Part shown: positions 46,101 through 52,554 of the stretch, piece after piece
Layout: every line of letters begins with the position of its first letter
How positions within the stretch are numbered: position 1 is the stretch's first letter
Source of the DNA: Plumapathes pennacea
Lineage: Eukaryota; Cnidaria; Anthozoa; Antipatharia; Myriopathidae
Assembly: GCA_964036295.1 (NCBI GenBank)
Contig: OZ038465.1
Location: 19,810,831 to 19,874,830, forward strand
Direction: 5' to 3'
Length of the DNA stretch: 64,000 nt
The notes under the pieces: generated by a model
Databases searched by the model: none
What the model was told of the DNA's origin: nothing
Seen by the model: only the letters and a program-made list of their open reading frames with translations
Translations under genes and position numbers: made by a program

Positions 46101-49100
46101 TAGATCCTATTTACATGGAAGGAGGGATGCCCACGGAGGCTTAGCAGAGGTGGCTGCTTAATAGGGGTTTTCACCCCTCTCTATTGAAATTCCTTGTTCC
46201 ATTTATATGGTAGGTTTACCCTATGTCCTTGCTGGGGTAACCTTCCCAGCAGAAACAAGTTTAGCGGTGCCAGGCTACTATCTCAAATCTCGCAATCATG
46301 TGATGCCTTTCAGACTCTTCGCGAGATAGCGCTAGGCATGTAAAGGGGGGCTCTCTTCTGACCCTTTTAGGAGACTCTCCTTCCATAAGAACAGGGCCTT
46401 AGATAGCTCTAGACATCACATTAATTTATATTACTTATATTAAAATATAAATTATATTATTATAACATATAATAATATATTATATTCTTATTTTTTATTA
46501 TTTATATTACAAATTTCTTACCAAATAACTCTATGTTACCTTAAATATTTCAATAGTTGTTATGTAAACTTCTGTAAGGCAAACCAGATTTAGGCTCATA
46601 TAATAGTTTTGTAAAGCAACACACTCCAGCCAAACAAAATTAATTGTTACTCATGCTCTCCGAATGGTGATGAAAGCATTAAATTGTTCCACAGAACGTA
46701 GGATACAAAATCATTCTCAGTCTGTCACCTAATGTGCAAGGGTTTGTTGTAAAATTGTTCCACAGTATGTAGGATACAAAATCATTCTCAGTCTGTCACC
46801 TAACATTCAAGGGTTTGTTGTAAAATTGTTCCACAGTACGTAGGATACAAAATCATTCTCAGTCTGTCACCTAACGTGCAAGGGTTTGTTGTAAAATTGT
46901 TCCACAGAACGTAGGATACAAAATCATTCCCAGTCTGTCACCTAGCGTGCAAGGGTTTGTTGTAAAATTGTTCCACAGAACGTAGGATACAAAATCATTC
47001 TCAGTCTGTCACCTAACGTTCAAGGGTTTGTTGTAAAATTGTTCCACAGTACGTAGGATACAAAATCATTCTCAGTCTGTCACCTAACATGCAGGGGTTT
47101 GTTGTAAAATTGTTCCACAGAACGTAGGATACAAAATCATTCTCAGTCTGTCACCTAACATGCAAGGGTTTGTTGTAAAATTGTTCCACAGAACGTAGGA
47201 TACAAAATCATTCTCAGTCTGTCACCTAACGTGCAAGGGTTTGTTGTAAAATTGTTCCACAGAACGTAGAATACACAATCACTCTTAGTCTGTCACCTAA
47301 TATTGCAAGGGTTTGTTGCTGATGGTTGGAGAGCAGGTTATAGCTGCGTTTTTCCTTGATAGCCATTATGTCTTGTATAAAACCCAGCACCAAGCCATGA
47401 AAAGCTTTGAAAGTGAGTAACAAGATCTTAAACTCTATCTGGAACTTCCCTGGGAGCCAGTGTAATTCTTTGAGTTGGAGTGATACGGTGAAACTTGGGT
47501 ACACCACAGAAAATTCAAACAGCTGCATTTTGAACTCTTTGCAACTTCCATATAAAAGGCTATTGCAGTAGTCAAGGAGCTTCTCTGTTGCTGCACAAGA
47601 AAGAAATTTCTTGATTGAATGGATTTTACACAAGTTTTAGAAAGTGGAACCACCTTTGTGATGTGGGTCTTAGTGATGTGGGTCTTGGTGATGTGTTTAT
47701 GACCAAATGTTATGCACTAAAGAAATAAATGACCATCTGGCCATTATTGGGGGAAACTAAACAAGCACCCCCTAGCCTGCAATGCAGGCGTTCCCATGCC
47801 TTTTTAGGCAAAATTTGTTTGGGAGTGGGACTGAGGCAAGAAAAAAGCTGCGGAGGAGGATGGGGCTGGGGCAGGGGGAGGGAACCCCCTCCCTCCCCCT
47901 CCCCATTTTCATCCCGCTTCCCCTTTCCCCTTTGTAGCTTTTGCCTCCCCCAGTCCTACTCCCAAAAGAATTTTGCCTGAAAACAAACAGGAACACCTGC
48001 ATTGCAGGCTAGCACCCCCCCTTCAAATATACGGCCCTACCCCTACCGCCACCCTCACCTCCTCTCTCCCCCCTAAACAAGTGCCCTCACCCAGGGTGCT
48101 TACTCCATAATTTTATGGCATCTGAGAAATTACAAATGCTGTAGTACAGTAACACACAATGGTGCCCCTTGCAACCCGAGGCCAATGCAGTAATTTGTTA
48201 TGCTTATTTATTATATAGACACGAGTGTTTTACTGGAAAATATACCATGCGTAAAATCCATACGAAACTACATCTGGGACCCAAGTGGCGTATTTTCCAT
48301 ATCCTCACTTGTGAGGATATCGTTGGCATCATTTCCCGCTTTTGCACGGTTCTTTGTGCAATTTCTCGTAAAACACTCATGTCTAATATAATAAAAAGAA
48401 AATCACACAGCGGTGCGAAGATACGGATTTTATTTTCTTGTGGTAAAAACAATATTTTACTCACTCGCAAAGCACTCGTTCGTAAAATATTGTTTTTACC
48501 ACTCAAAAATAAAATTCATATCTTCGCACCGCTGTGTAATATCCTCTATATATAAATAGTAATAGAAAAACTCACTATAACAGCACCAAGCTTTAGTGGA
48601 TGATCAACCACAGGATCCTTATCCAGAAAGTTCTTCTCTCTATCATAGAACCTTCTGCAGGCAGTCCTACACACAGAGATATATTCAAATCATTACATGT
48701 ATAGTAGAATTACACAATCATTCTCAGTCATTCACAATGTCAGCTGTGTTCTCTATTTTGATACTGTCTTGAAACTGAGCCATTAAAACAAAGAAAGTAC
48801 AAACAAAAAATGCATATCGGGAATTTAATATATAGTGGTCAATAATGCTGTTTCAACTAGACAATAATTATGCAGATTTTCCCAACCTTTTAAGAGTAAA
48901 ATGTATGAGTAATGTAGTGAGAATTGATAGTTTAATCAGCTTTCATCTCAGCAAGGTATCAAAAGCCAAGTTCTCCCTACTGTATCATATGTTTCTGGTG
49001 AGAAACTGAAGCAGAAAATCAAAGTGGATCACTATTGGGAGTGAAAGGGTTAAAGATTCAAGAGTGTGTCAAAAAAAAAACATCTTTGCAAAAATGGGAG

Positions 49101-50438
49101 TGAAAGAGCTAAAGATCCAAGAGTGTGTCAAAAAAAAACAACTTTGCAAAAATTTGAAACCATCTACTGTTTTTCATTACCAAGCTACATTGGGAAAGAA
49201 TATTCAGAAAATTAGACTTTATATGCCTCCATCACAGCATTGCAGATATGTACATCACAGCTTCGATATACTATTAGCATGATAATAAAACATAAACACT
49301 ATGCAGGGGGTATGTCAGAAGTCCTAATTATATAGCAAACTTTGCTTGATAATATTTAACAATTATTCGCCGAAGTGAAGGTGAATAGCAGTGGATATTT
49401 ACCGAGCCGTTTCGGCGAGGTAAATATCCACCGCTATTCACCGACACTGAGGCGAATAATTGTTTTAGTATATACCACACAAGTTTAATAGCCAACTCCC
49501 AAATAGATATTTTATTACCGACGAAAGTGGGCAAAAATTGGGTTTGCGCACCATTTTGTTTTACCGGAAGCCGCCGGGAGGTGAATAGTACTTGATATTC
49601 CGAGATTAAGGAGCCAATCAGAGCGTGCGAAAAGCACTATTCACTTGTGTGGTATATACTAATTAATATTATCACTGAATCTCTTTAAAAATCATACAGT
49701 AGTTCAGATTCAAAGCTACAGTAGTGCTACATGTATACGAGCTGGACGAGAACAACAACAGGCAAAAAGCTAGCTGCTAGCTGCTCTGCTGATAATAACA
49801 ACTGATAACTAACCAATTGCATATGGACTTTTGAATGTATACCTCTAAATATTCTATGCCTCAGCATGTATTGATGTGGGATAGTACTACGAACGCTCAA
49901 TGTGATTGTTTACTTCCAATGAATCCAGTATTTGTTCCTGTGACATTAAAGCCCAGCATAGAGACAATTGACCGTGTATTCGGCCCACCTAGTGGGGCAT
50001 TTCACCAAATAATTCTCGAAAAAGTCAACTGCTCTGGGGTTTGTCCAGGGGGAGGGGGATGGGGTGGGAGGATAATCGCAGTTGGCAATTCCTCCTATAT
50101 TAAAAGCCCCAGGTTTTGCTTCAGCTCATGAAAACTAGCAACTAATGCACTCACAACAGCCCTGATCAGCTGCAACGTAATTAGATGGAAAGGGGAACAC
50201 AATGAAGTTATAAAATCACAGACAAAGCGTGCAACGTCGGGTATAATTCTGAGCTTTCATAATTGCAGTTCGCTCTTTTTAGAACACTCCTCGTGCAACG
50301 ACCTCGTGACTTGCAAAAAAACATTTCATAACAATTTTTCCCGGAGCAGGATTTTAGGGTCGCACGGTACATAGTTACAGAGAAGAATGTTCAATGCTCT
50401 AAACTGCAGTAATAAACTCACCAATCGTTCGTCGCCAT
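17729..50438 (-). CDS. VPS35L: VPS35L (C16orf62), Retriever complex scaffold, 964 aa, 38 coding exons
   Basis: VPS35L binds VPS29 and VPS26C to form Retriever, which with the CCC proteins (Commander) returns SNX17 cargo such as integrins from endosomes to the cell surface. Exons: 50438-50422, 48666-48576, 45124-44945, 43923-43792, 42972-42942, 41950-41901, 41003-40935, 39976-39917, 38091-38007, 37297-37220, 36983-36890, 36735-36688, 36375-36282, 35034-34957, 34498-34453, 33290-33214, 32279-32233, 32123-32067, 31896-31842, 31271-31191, 30158-30123, 29614-29561, 27977-27897, 27556-27494, 27400-27315, 26287-26207, 25700-25637, 25415-25317, 25007-24930, 24432-24318, 23179-23123, 22663-22581, 21503-21366, 20308-20281, 20048-19930, 19697-19654, 18888-18786, 17824-17729. 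They sum to 2895 bases in one open frame. Recognisable blocks include DHPLKL near the start, [69 protein letters not shown] and the end KMRLQTRA. All junctions are GT-AG except a GC donor after 19930. The length matches the human protein. Introns carry most of the MITEs in the window. Confidence 0.97.
17976..18531. mobile_element. Terminal-inverted-repeat DNA element in the last VPS35L intron
   Basis: The left end AAGGCTTGAACAAACGAACG with GTTGGCACAACATCGCCC is inverted at the right end as GGGCGATGTTGTGCCAGCAT and GTTCGCTTGCACAGGCCTT. The interior is full of further CAACATGTTG-type words. About 555 bp; no transposase. Confidence 0.9.
18625..18774. mobile_element. Short MITE with GGGCCCGGTTGTTC ends
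   Basis: GGGCCCGGTTGTTCAGAG on the left and TTTGAGCAACCTGGCCC on the right are inverted complements. The inside carries paired TATCCAGTGGATAG and GGATAGCGCTATCC palindromes. It ends about 12 bp before VPS35L exon 37. Confidence 0.85.
19380..19560 (+). mobile_element. Retroelement-like 3' fragment with GTCGAAACGTCAG motif
   Basis: GACTCTGAAGATGAATTCGC, then TCAGGGAGTCGAAACGTCAG lies in an intron of VPS35L; GACTC and GAGTC can form a stem. The motif is shared with 14561-14590. No coding frame is visible. Confidence 0.45.
20394..20423. repeat. Poly(A) run
   Basis: About 30 A bases, possibly the tail of a retrotransposed insertion; the upstream flank (AATATGTTTAAATAAA) has an AATAAA just before it. 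Confidence 0.9.
20537..20750. mobile_element. MITE with TTTTGGTTGGATCGCACT ends
   Basis: CTTTTGGTTGGATCGCACT on the left and AGTGCGATCCAACCAAAAG on the right are perfect inverted complements about 210 bp apart. It is in a VPS35L intron. Confidence 0.9.
20845..21300 (+). mobile_element. LINE remnant: C-terminal end of a reverse transcriptase ORF and 3' tail
   Basis: The plus strand reads [20 protein letters not shown], then [16 protein letters not shown] and a stop at 21010. This is the typical end of CR1/L2-type LINE ORF2 (the segment in which a tryptophan-containing IPxxI block precedes the FKxxLKxxL tail). The 3' flank ends near GTGAATAAAGAAATC. Only the last 50 or so codons remain. Antisense to VPS35L, within an intron. 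Confidence 0.75.
21525..21990. mobile_element. Repeat family with GCGCGCCGAAATCC and GATGAATAGCAATCC (copy 1)
   Basis: Shares the blocks TTGCGCGCCGAAATCCT, CCGCCATTTT, CGAAAGTCGAAAGATGAATA, GCAATCCACTTCC, GGAAACCAAATTC and GATGTAAACAAAAACATTGAA with 43425-43685 (same strand) and 37395-37690 (opposite strand). This copy holds an extra internal block (CAGTCGAAGCTCTCC, CTCTCGTAAGC, CCACCATTGTGAAACCCCG), with the GATGAATAGCAATCCACTTCC segment duplicated, so another small element may be inserted. No transposase is visible. Confidence 0.75.
22681..22727. repeat. (AAAC)n microsatellite
   Basis: Eleven or so CAAA units in a row in a VPS35L intron, about 20 bp from exon 32. Confidence 0.95.
22862..22945. 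repeat. Tandem repeat, unit GAGTCGTACTGATAT
   Basis: Five copies of a 13-15-bp unit (GAGTCGTACTGAT with AT, AC or no insert), flanked by related words TACCGATG and GTACGAG. Both strands are open through it only because of the repeat period. Confidence 0.9.
22987..23013. repeat. Poly(A) run
   Basis: About 27 A bases following the TACGGTACAAAAGTC word; in a VPS35L intron. Confidence 0.9.
23703..24222. mobile_element. Terminal-inverted-repeat element, about 520 bp
   Basis: GGATCAAACGACGTACTTCAG and GACGGGACGAAC on the left are inverted at the right as GTCTGAAGTACGTCGTTTGA. Internal words TTCGACGATTAAGCTCGACG and GTTTGACCCAACAGTCGAAC recall the 3434-3794 element. It ends 95 bp before VPS35L exon 30. 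Confidence 0.85.
24635..24675. repeat. A-rich (AAT)n stretch
   Basis: Mixed A runs and AAT units in a VPS35L intron. Confidence 0.85.
25052..25212. repeat. Long (AAT)n microsatellite
   Basis: About 160 bp of AAT with a few ATG and CAA interruptions. It starts only 45 bp upstream (in transcript sense) of VPS35L exon 29. Open frames across it in three phases are artefacts of the repeat. Confidence 0.97.
26341..26387. repeat. Poly(A) run of about 47 bases
   Basis: Lies about 55 bp before VPS35L exon 26 in transcript sense, where it reads as poly(T) and could act as an unusually long polypyrimidine tract. Confidence 0.95.
26675..26855. mobile_element. MITE-like repeat with ACGGACA words (second copy)
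   Basis: ACAGTTAACTCCCTCTAGAC on the left and AGAAGGAGTTGACTGT on the right are inverted complements. Inside are repeated GAACGGACACT words and GAGGGTGTCCGTC. Related to 3795-3945. Confidence 0.75.
27540..27872. repeat. Three tandem copies (about 105-115 bp) spanning the 3' splice site of VPS35L exon 24
   Basis: Each copy has CAAGAGCTGAAACAAAACA, then a GCCACTCGTGAACAA-type block, then CAAACAAACAAAACAGC and GATAGTAAACAAACTTTA. On the transcript strand each copy reads TTTTGTTTCAG then CTCTTGA, i.e. the polypyrimidine tract, AG and first seven exon bases. Only the copy at 27556 opens into the conserved exon. Confidence 0.9.
28180..29235. other. VPS35L intron 22, unique sequence
   Basis: No coding frame, repeat family or RNA gene is recognised here apart from AT-rich stretches. 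Confidence 0.5.
29240..29457. mobile_element. Repeat family with GGTATATACCACACAAGT (copy 1)
   Basis: TTGTTTTGGTATATACCACA and GCCAACTCCCAAATAG run to AGCACTATTCACTTGCGTGG then TATATACTAAT. The second, longer copy is at 49345-49672. Confidence 0.85.
29855..29948 (-). mobile_element. Fragment of the AAAACACTCGTGTCTA repeat family
   Basis: Inverted partial copy of the blocks seen complete at 41025-41320 and 48205-48550 (TTTCGTATGGATTTTACGCA, CGGTATATTTTCCAGTAAAA). Confidence 0.85.
30390..30630. mobile_element. MITE, GGGCCCGGTTTTTCGAA family (copy 1)
   Basis: GGGCCCGGTTTTTCGAAAG on the left and CTTTGAAAAACCGGGCCC on the right. The body includes CTGCCAATAAACTGCAGAG and AAGATGGATTAAAAAGCTCG. Other copies: 36405-36650 (reversed) and two nested copies within 33636-34108. 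Confidence 0.95.
30631..30815. mobile_element. MITE with GGGGCCGTATTCACCAAACT ends
   Basis: Near-perfect terminal inverted repeats of about 50 bp (GGGGCCGTATTCACCAAACT, GCGTACGAACAAAAATGTTC). It abuts the preceding MITE directly, so one inserted at the border of the other. Confidence 0.95.
31088..31138. repeat. (CATATA)n microsatellite
   Basis: Seven or so hexamer units ending in a short inverted TGTATATG. Confidence 0.95.
31383..31613. mobile_element. MITE with CGTCCACACTAATCCGGAT ends
   Basis: CGTCCACACTAATCCGGATA and ATCCGGATTAGTGTGGACG are inverted complements 230 bp apart; the inside has CGTTTTCGGTCATCGAAAAC. In a VPS35L intron. Confidence 0.95.
32585..32835 (+). mobile_element. Probable SINE (plus copy)
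   Basis: GGTCACCTTGCTTTGAGTCA, GCGGTTATTGCAC, GTAACACTCGTAAAACCTCA and TCATCTCGGATTATGAGAAG occur in the same order as in the inverted copy at 40440-40745. The better-preserved copy has a GATTCAAATCC word resembling a Pol III B box. Confidence 0.6.
33426..34278. mobile_element. Outer MITE (AGGCCCCGTTTACATGG ends) split by nested insertions
   Basis: The left part 33426-33635 and right part 34109-34278 together match the uninterrupted element at 46095-46403 (TTCCTTGTACCGTTTA, GCTAGGGTAACCCTCCC, then GTTTAGCGGTGCTAGG, CTCGCAATC, GATGCCTTTCAGACTCTT). Its ends CCGTTTACATGGGA and CCATGTTAACAGGGCC are inverted. Confidence 0.85.
33636..34108. mobile_element. Two GGGCCCGGTTTTTCGAA MITEs, one nested in the other
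   Basis: The outer copy (plus sense) runs 33636-33717 and resumes at about 33952-34108. It is broken at its CTGCAG site by an inverted copy of the same family at about 33716-33953. The junctions are CTGCAGGGCCC and GGGCCCAGGGTTTTG. Confidence 0.9.
34277..34396. mobile_element. Small MITE with ACGTCGAACTTCACATGCG ends
   Basis: AACGTCGAACTTCACATGCG and CGCATGTGAAGTTCGACGTT are perfect inverted complements 70 bp apart. It directly abuts the element to its left and lies 57 bp from VPS35L exon 15. Confidence 0.9.
35283..35875. mobile_element. Repeat element containing a 38-40-bp minisatellite
   Basis: Starts AGGCCCTGTTTGTATGGAGG with GTACCCGAGACAA words and ends near GACTCGGGGAGGAGGGTGAC. Inside, 35590-35770 holds five copies of a unit with CACCCTATCTTATCAAC and GAAGGTCCCTGCC-type blocks. 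Open frames across it (repeating ILSTKVPA or YLINQGPC) come from the repeat. Confidence 0.85.
35888..36197. mobile_element. Palindromic MITE, GAGGCTATATTACAC family (copy 2, reversed)
   Basis: Reverse complement of 7205-7512 over its length, including CGCGTGTTTAGATGAGGC, the GTGGTTTCC core and ACTTGACTAATTATTTTATA in reverse. It ends 85 bp before VPS35L exon 13. Confidence 0.9.
36405..36652. mobile_element. MITE, GGGCCCGGTTTTTC family (reversed copy)
   Basis: GGGCCCGGTTTTTCAAAGCA on the left and TTTCGAAAAACCGGACCC on the right. It fills most of the short intron between VPS35L exons 12 and 13. Confidence 0.95.
37395..37692 (-). mobile_element. GCGCGCCGAAATCC repeat family (copy 2, reversed)
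   Basis: Inverted relative of 21525-21990 and 43425-43685 (GGAAGTGGATTGCTGTTCAT, TTTCGGCGCGCAAAGGACTG). Confidence 0.8.
37736..37875. mobile_element. Partial MITE, TACAATCCTGGTCAAAA family
   Basis: Left end CTACAATCCTGGTCAAAATT and the TTCAATGTCGGATTAAG and CTTTGAAGGGGGGAGG interior. The right end is lost. Confidence 0.65.
38161..38300. mobile_element. Hairpin MITE, 140 bp
   Basis: ACTTTTGGCGAGGAAATATG and CACAGATAGTTGTCC pair with GGACAATTATCTGTGCATAT and TTTCCGAAGCCAAAAGT around a short loop. It starts 70 bp upstream of VPS35L exon 9. Confidence 0.9.
38580..38852. mobile_element. Palindromic MITE, GAGGCTATATTACAC family (copy 3)
   Basis: Same orientation as 7205-7512 (TACGCGGGTTCTGATTGGCT, GGATATTACACGCTGACG, GTCTAGATGAGGCTATATTA). 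The central palindrome is shortened. Confidence 0.9.
39411..39620. mobile_element. MITE, TTACACTGGTCGATTTG family (copy 2)
   Basis: CTTACACTGGTCGATTTGCA and TGCAAATCGACCAGTGTAAC are inverted ends. The inside is rich in GTTGCAACGC-type words. Shorter than the copy at 11203-11577. Confidence 0.9.
39631..39873. mobile_element. MITE with GAATAGACCCCTTCATGGTA ends
   Basis: AATAGACCCCTTCATGGTAT, TGAATGCATGATGGGTAATC pairs with GATTACCCATCATGCATTCA, ATACCGTGAAGGGGTCTATT. About 45 bp of inverted repeat. It ends 44 bp from VPS35L exon 8. Confidence 0.95.
40069..40323. mobile_element. MITE with ACCCTCTCACCGTAGATGC ends
   Basis: ACCCTCTCACCGTAGATGC and GCATCTACGGTGAGAGGGT are inverted complements 250 bp apart; the next bases (TTGCGCGCCC, GAGCGCGCAA) pair too. 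Confidence 0.95.
40440..40745 (-). mobile_element. Probable SINE (minus copy)
   Basis: Reads in reverse as GCGGTCACCTTGCTTTTGAG, TCAGCGGTTATTGCAC, then CGTGGATTCAAATCC, a fair match to a Pol III B box, about 35 bases after an A-box-like TGAGTCAGCGG. The body matches 32585-32835. It is probably tRNA-derived, but the head is degenerate. Confidence 0.6.
41025..41322 (+). mobile_element. AAAACACTCGTGTCTA repeat family (complete copy)
   Basis: TATATAAACACGAGTGTTTT, ACTGGAAAATATACCGTGCG, CCTCACTAGTGAGGATATCG and the GTGTAATATCCTCTA end are shared with 48205-48550. It begins about 20 bp upstream of VPS35L exon 7. Confidence 0.9.
41403..41634. mobile_element. MITE, TACAATCCTGGTCAAAAG family (complete copy)
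   Basis: TACAATCCTGGTCAAAAGTC and ACTTTTGACCAGAATTGTA are inverted ends; the centre has GCAACATTGTATAGGGGGAG. Confidence 0.9.
41637..41865. mobile_element. Palindromic element with ATAAGC hexamer arrays in both arms
   Basis: AAAGCCTGGTCCTCACTAGC and GCTAGTGAGGACCAGGCTTT are perfect ends. The left arm carries runs of GCATAA, the right arm the complementary TTATGC, with AGAGAGCGACAGTGGCGACA inverted between them. The frame reading YAYAYAYA is an artefact. It lies 36 bp downstream of VPS35L exon 6. Confidence 0.95.
43425..43688 (+). mobile_element. GCGCGCCGAAATCC repeat family (copy 3)
   Basis: Starts GGGGCCCCTTCAACCACAGT and ends AAGGCCGAGAGGGCCCCTTC, so this copy preserves inverted GGGCCCCTT ends. 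The body matches 21525-21990. Confidence 0.85.
44245..44800. mobile_element. Inverted-repeat element, about 550 bp
   Basis: The right part is a hairpin (TTGACGCCAGTTTTTTATGT, GTCTGTCCTC and TTTTTGACAATG with their inverted partner ACATAAAAAACTGACGTCAA). The left part has TTTCTCGCTTTGTGATTGGC and TAATAAGAGGACAGACGCAT. It may be related to 11850-12205. Confidence 0.7.
45178..45443. mobile_element. MITE with AGGCCCATTGCA ends
   Basis: TAAGGCCCATTGCAGGC and AGTTGCAATGGGCCTA are inverted complements 260 bp apart. It starts 54 bp upstream of VPS35L exon 3. Confidence 0.8.
46095..46403. mobile_element. Uninterrupted copy of the split element at 33426-34278
   Basis: CCTATTTACATGGAAGGAGG and CCTTCCATAAGAACAGGGCC form inverted ends. 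At the site where the other copy is interrupted, this one reads CTTCCCAGCAGAAACAAGTTTA without an insertion. Confidence 0.9.
46681..47322. repeat. Nine-copy tandem satellite, 71-bp unit
   Basis: Units start at about 46681, 46752, 46823, 46894, 46965, 47036, 47107, 47178 and 47249, each with AAATTGTTCCACAG, CGTAGGATACAAAATCATT, CTCAGTCTGTCACCTAA and AAGGGTTTGTTGT. The last unit runs without a break into the LINE remnant at 47323-47640, so the array grew from the end of that LINE. Confidence 0.95.
47235..47640 (-). mobile_element. LINE remnant (CR1-like reverse transcriptase C-terminus)
   Basis: The minus strand reads [42 protein letters not shown] and RSYNLLSNH. These are the classic late blocks of CR1-type ORF2 ([10 protein letters not shown], [17 protein letters not shown], LTFKALHG, YNLRS). 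The usual LGDRxFxxAAPxLWN block is degenerate ([10 protein letters not shown]). Inactive fragment in VPS35L intron 2, same strand as VPS35L. Confidence 0.9.
47773..48014. mobile_element. MITE with CTAGCCTGCAATGCAGGCGT ends
   Basis: CTAGCCTGCAATGCAGGCGT and ACACCTGCATTGCAGGCTAG pair, followed by TTTAGGCAAAATTTGTTTGG against its inverted partner. The centre is purine-rich on one half and pyrimidine-rich on the other. Confidence 0.95.
48205..48552 (+). mobile_element. AAAACACTCGTGTCTA repeat family (longest copy)
   Basis: Shares its left 200 bp with 41025-41320 and adds a hairpin (CACAGCGGTGCGAAGATACG with ATATCTTCGCACCGCTGTGT). It ends about 25 bp from VPS35L exon 2. Confidence 0.9.
49345..49672. 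mobile_element. GGTATATACCACACAAGT repeat family (copy 2) with 5' hairpin
   Basis: Adds a palindrome at 49360-49460 (AATTATTCGCCGAAGTGAAG, GATATTTACCGAGCCG and inverted CGGCGAGGTAAATATC) to the part shared with 29240-29457. Confidence 0.85.
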
Positions 50439-50558
50439 CGTCCTGTCTCCCCGGCCTCTAGCCCCCATGGTCCTCCGCGTGACGCGTAAGAGGGACGCGG
50501 GAGGACTCAGGACGAGTAAATTAAATAGGCATTTACACAACGTAGTGTTCACCTAAAT
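50439..50558. promoter_or_regulatory. Compact bidirectional promoter, VPS35L and divergent gene
   Basis: Only 120 bp separate the VPS35L ATG (50438) from the divergent ATG (50559). The stretch is GC-rich relative to the surroundings, has no TATA box near either start, and has a TGACGCG word resembling half a CRE site within CGCGTGACGCGTAAG. This is the standard look of a housekeeping divergent promoter. Confidence 0.7.
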
Positions 50559-50745
50559 ATGCCGTTGTTTGGGAAGAAGAAACAAAAAAGTCCGAAGAGG
50601 AGGCTGGAAGCAGGGTCTTCCCAGCTGAGCAAGTCGAATTTGAGTCTAGGCGAAGCCGCAGATCTTACTGATTCAAGCAACACTGTGGTGAAGTTAAAAC
50701 TTGGCGGCTACACACTCGCGTTCCTAGATGGCGAGTGGATTCAAG
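50559..50745 (+). CDS. First coding exon of an unrecognised divergent gene
   Basis: The ATG opens MPLFGKKKQKSPKRRLEAGS, then SQLSKSNLSLGEAADLTDSS, NTVVKLKLGGYTLAFLDGEW and IQ, ending CAAG with a GTACAG donor (62 codons plus one base). It has a basic N-terminus with serine sites, then a small hydrophobic strand-like segment. No signal peptide. I do not recognise the family. No second exon was identified on the plus strand before the sulfotransferase, so the next exon may be far away or too short to see. Its position 120 bp from VPS35L, the strong donor and the low-complexity-free peptide argue that it is real. Confidence 0.6.
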
Positions 50746-51058
50746 GTACAGCAACTTGTGTGTGTTTTGTAAAATGCCTTGGACTTAAATTAGAGTATAC
50801 GTTGTAAAGGGAGTCATGCCGTTTAATTGGGATCAAAACTCCGAATTATTTACCTTCTTGTGTAAAAGGTAAAGAGAGACATTTGAGCTGAAGATTGTTT
50901 AGACTAAGTTTCCTCTCTCCGTAGGAAGAGAGGCGAAGTTAAAGCGCTCTCATTTCGCCACCATGTATCTTCCATTCGATTTTTACGAGTTATTGCTCGC
51001 GGCTGCGCAGCTGCGACGAGCTTAAAAATAGAGTTTCCTTTTCCTTTTTTTCTTTCTT
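50746..51058. other. Intron or intergenic sequence, nothing recognised
   Basis: It holds a short inverted word pair (CTCGCGGCTGCGCAGCTGCG) near 51000 but no reading frame or repeat family. Confidence 0.4.
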
Positions 51059-51059
51059 T

Positions 51060-51995
51060 TTCTGGGTCGAGAATCAGCACACGGTGATTGGTTCATATTG
51101 TCACGTGATATACAATGACGAAAATTGACTTCGCAAACAACTTGAGAGTTGGGCTATTGAATTGCTCGTTACTTGTGTGTGAAAGTTAACTGCATCTGTT
51201 ACATTATCTGTGTTGCCCAAGCTTTACATAGAGGCACACACAACAACGTGTACTGAACAAGAACTGTCTTTTTAATGTTCATCTGCCGAGTACATACAGT
51301 TGACTGATGTATCGGTTATTGTAGTCTGTTCATGGCATGCTGATCATATTCTAAATATCACAATAGGATTATGTTACGAATACAATACGATACTAAATGG
51401 CTATTGTGTTATAATTGAACTGCTAAATGTCACACTGTCACAGCATCCCATCCAAACTAAACAGCATTTGGCTCTGTGGAACATGTACGGATAAACTGGA
51501 TTTTGGGGAATAATTTTGGTTGCGTTGCTAAGTTCACCGCGGAAATGTGATGGATTCGATTATTTGATGGATACTGCTATGGGATTGCAAATAACTCTGT
51601 CGCCGACAAAACTTTCTGTGGCGACACGAATACTTCTGGAAAGATAACAGGCCGAAAACCAAAGCTACAATAAGCTTTTGCCATAAAACAAAAGTGATCT
51701 ATGCTTTACACTGTACATGACATAAATGCTTCTGCTTATCGTACATTGCCTGTTGAAATGTTTCTTCCATTTGATCATGTAGCCTTTGTTTTGCAATGGT
51801 CATTGTATAGTGTAGAAATGAAAAATATGCCGAAATAGTCCTGAGCATTGAGTTTGCAGTCACAAATGGACTGAACACGCTGTGAACAAAACAGCAATAA
51901 TATTGTAAACAAGTCTCATGTTGGGCTCTCATTACATTCCTTGCTTTCAATATTTTATATTATTTTGTTACAAAGCACGAATACTCAAAGGCCTG
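51060..51995 (+). mobile_element. Large non-autonomous repeat, copy 1 (inverted partner at 61495-62295)
   Basis: GAATCAGCACACGGTGATTG, GTCCCAGCATCC-type and CCATCCAAACTAAACAGC words, GTGGCGACACGAAT and CATTTGATCATG-type blocks appear in reverse order and strand at 61495-62295. The frame reading QMEETFQQAMYDKQKH is seen in both copies (MEEMFQQALYDKPKH), but no transposase motif is present. Confidence 0.8.
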
Positions 51996-52554
51996 ATAGA
52001 AGTGAAACACATTCAGTTAAAAAACAAGACAAACTAGTATTGAAGCGAAGGCTGGATTAATCGTGGCCTCTTCGAAGTCAAACTGCCAAAATTGATTGTG
52101 CATAAAAAGACAAGTCACGCATTACTCAGGTTTACTCAGTGGCTTGACCGTTTCACTTCTAAGCTCAAAATGCAGTGTCGCTCAACCTTTAAGAACCAAG
52201 TGTATGAGTGTTGTAATGATAAATTTATAGTTTAATCAGGTTTCATTTAAGCAAGGTGTCAAAAGCCAAGTTCTCTTATACTGTGTGATATATTTCTGGT
52301 GAGAGACTGGATGTCTCTCGGGAGTTCTGCTCTTGTCCCTGCTTTCTATTTTAGTTTATTCTGCTCTCGACCCAACTAACGCGGTGAGCTCACTGGCAAT
52401 GCCAGTCTAGTTTGTTATGTGTAAGTCAATTCGAACTACGATCATGTCTGTCATGGTGACAGCGCACATCGTAAAAAAGAGAGAATTTTCTTTGAATTTT
52501 GAATCCAAGCGAACTTCTTTATAGACACAATAAATCAAGTAATCATGATATGAG

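Noticed and set aside
17729..50438. Classical VPS35 (Retromer) as the identity of the large minus-strand gene
   Set aside because: The exon peptides and total length match VPS35L (C16orf62) end to end, including [17 protein letters not shown] and the LQTR-type C-terminus, which VPS35 lacks.
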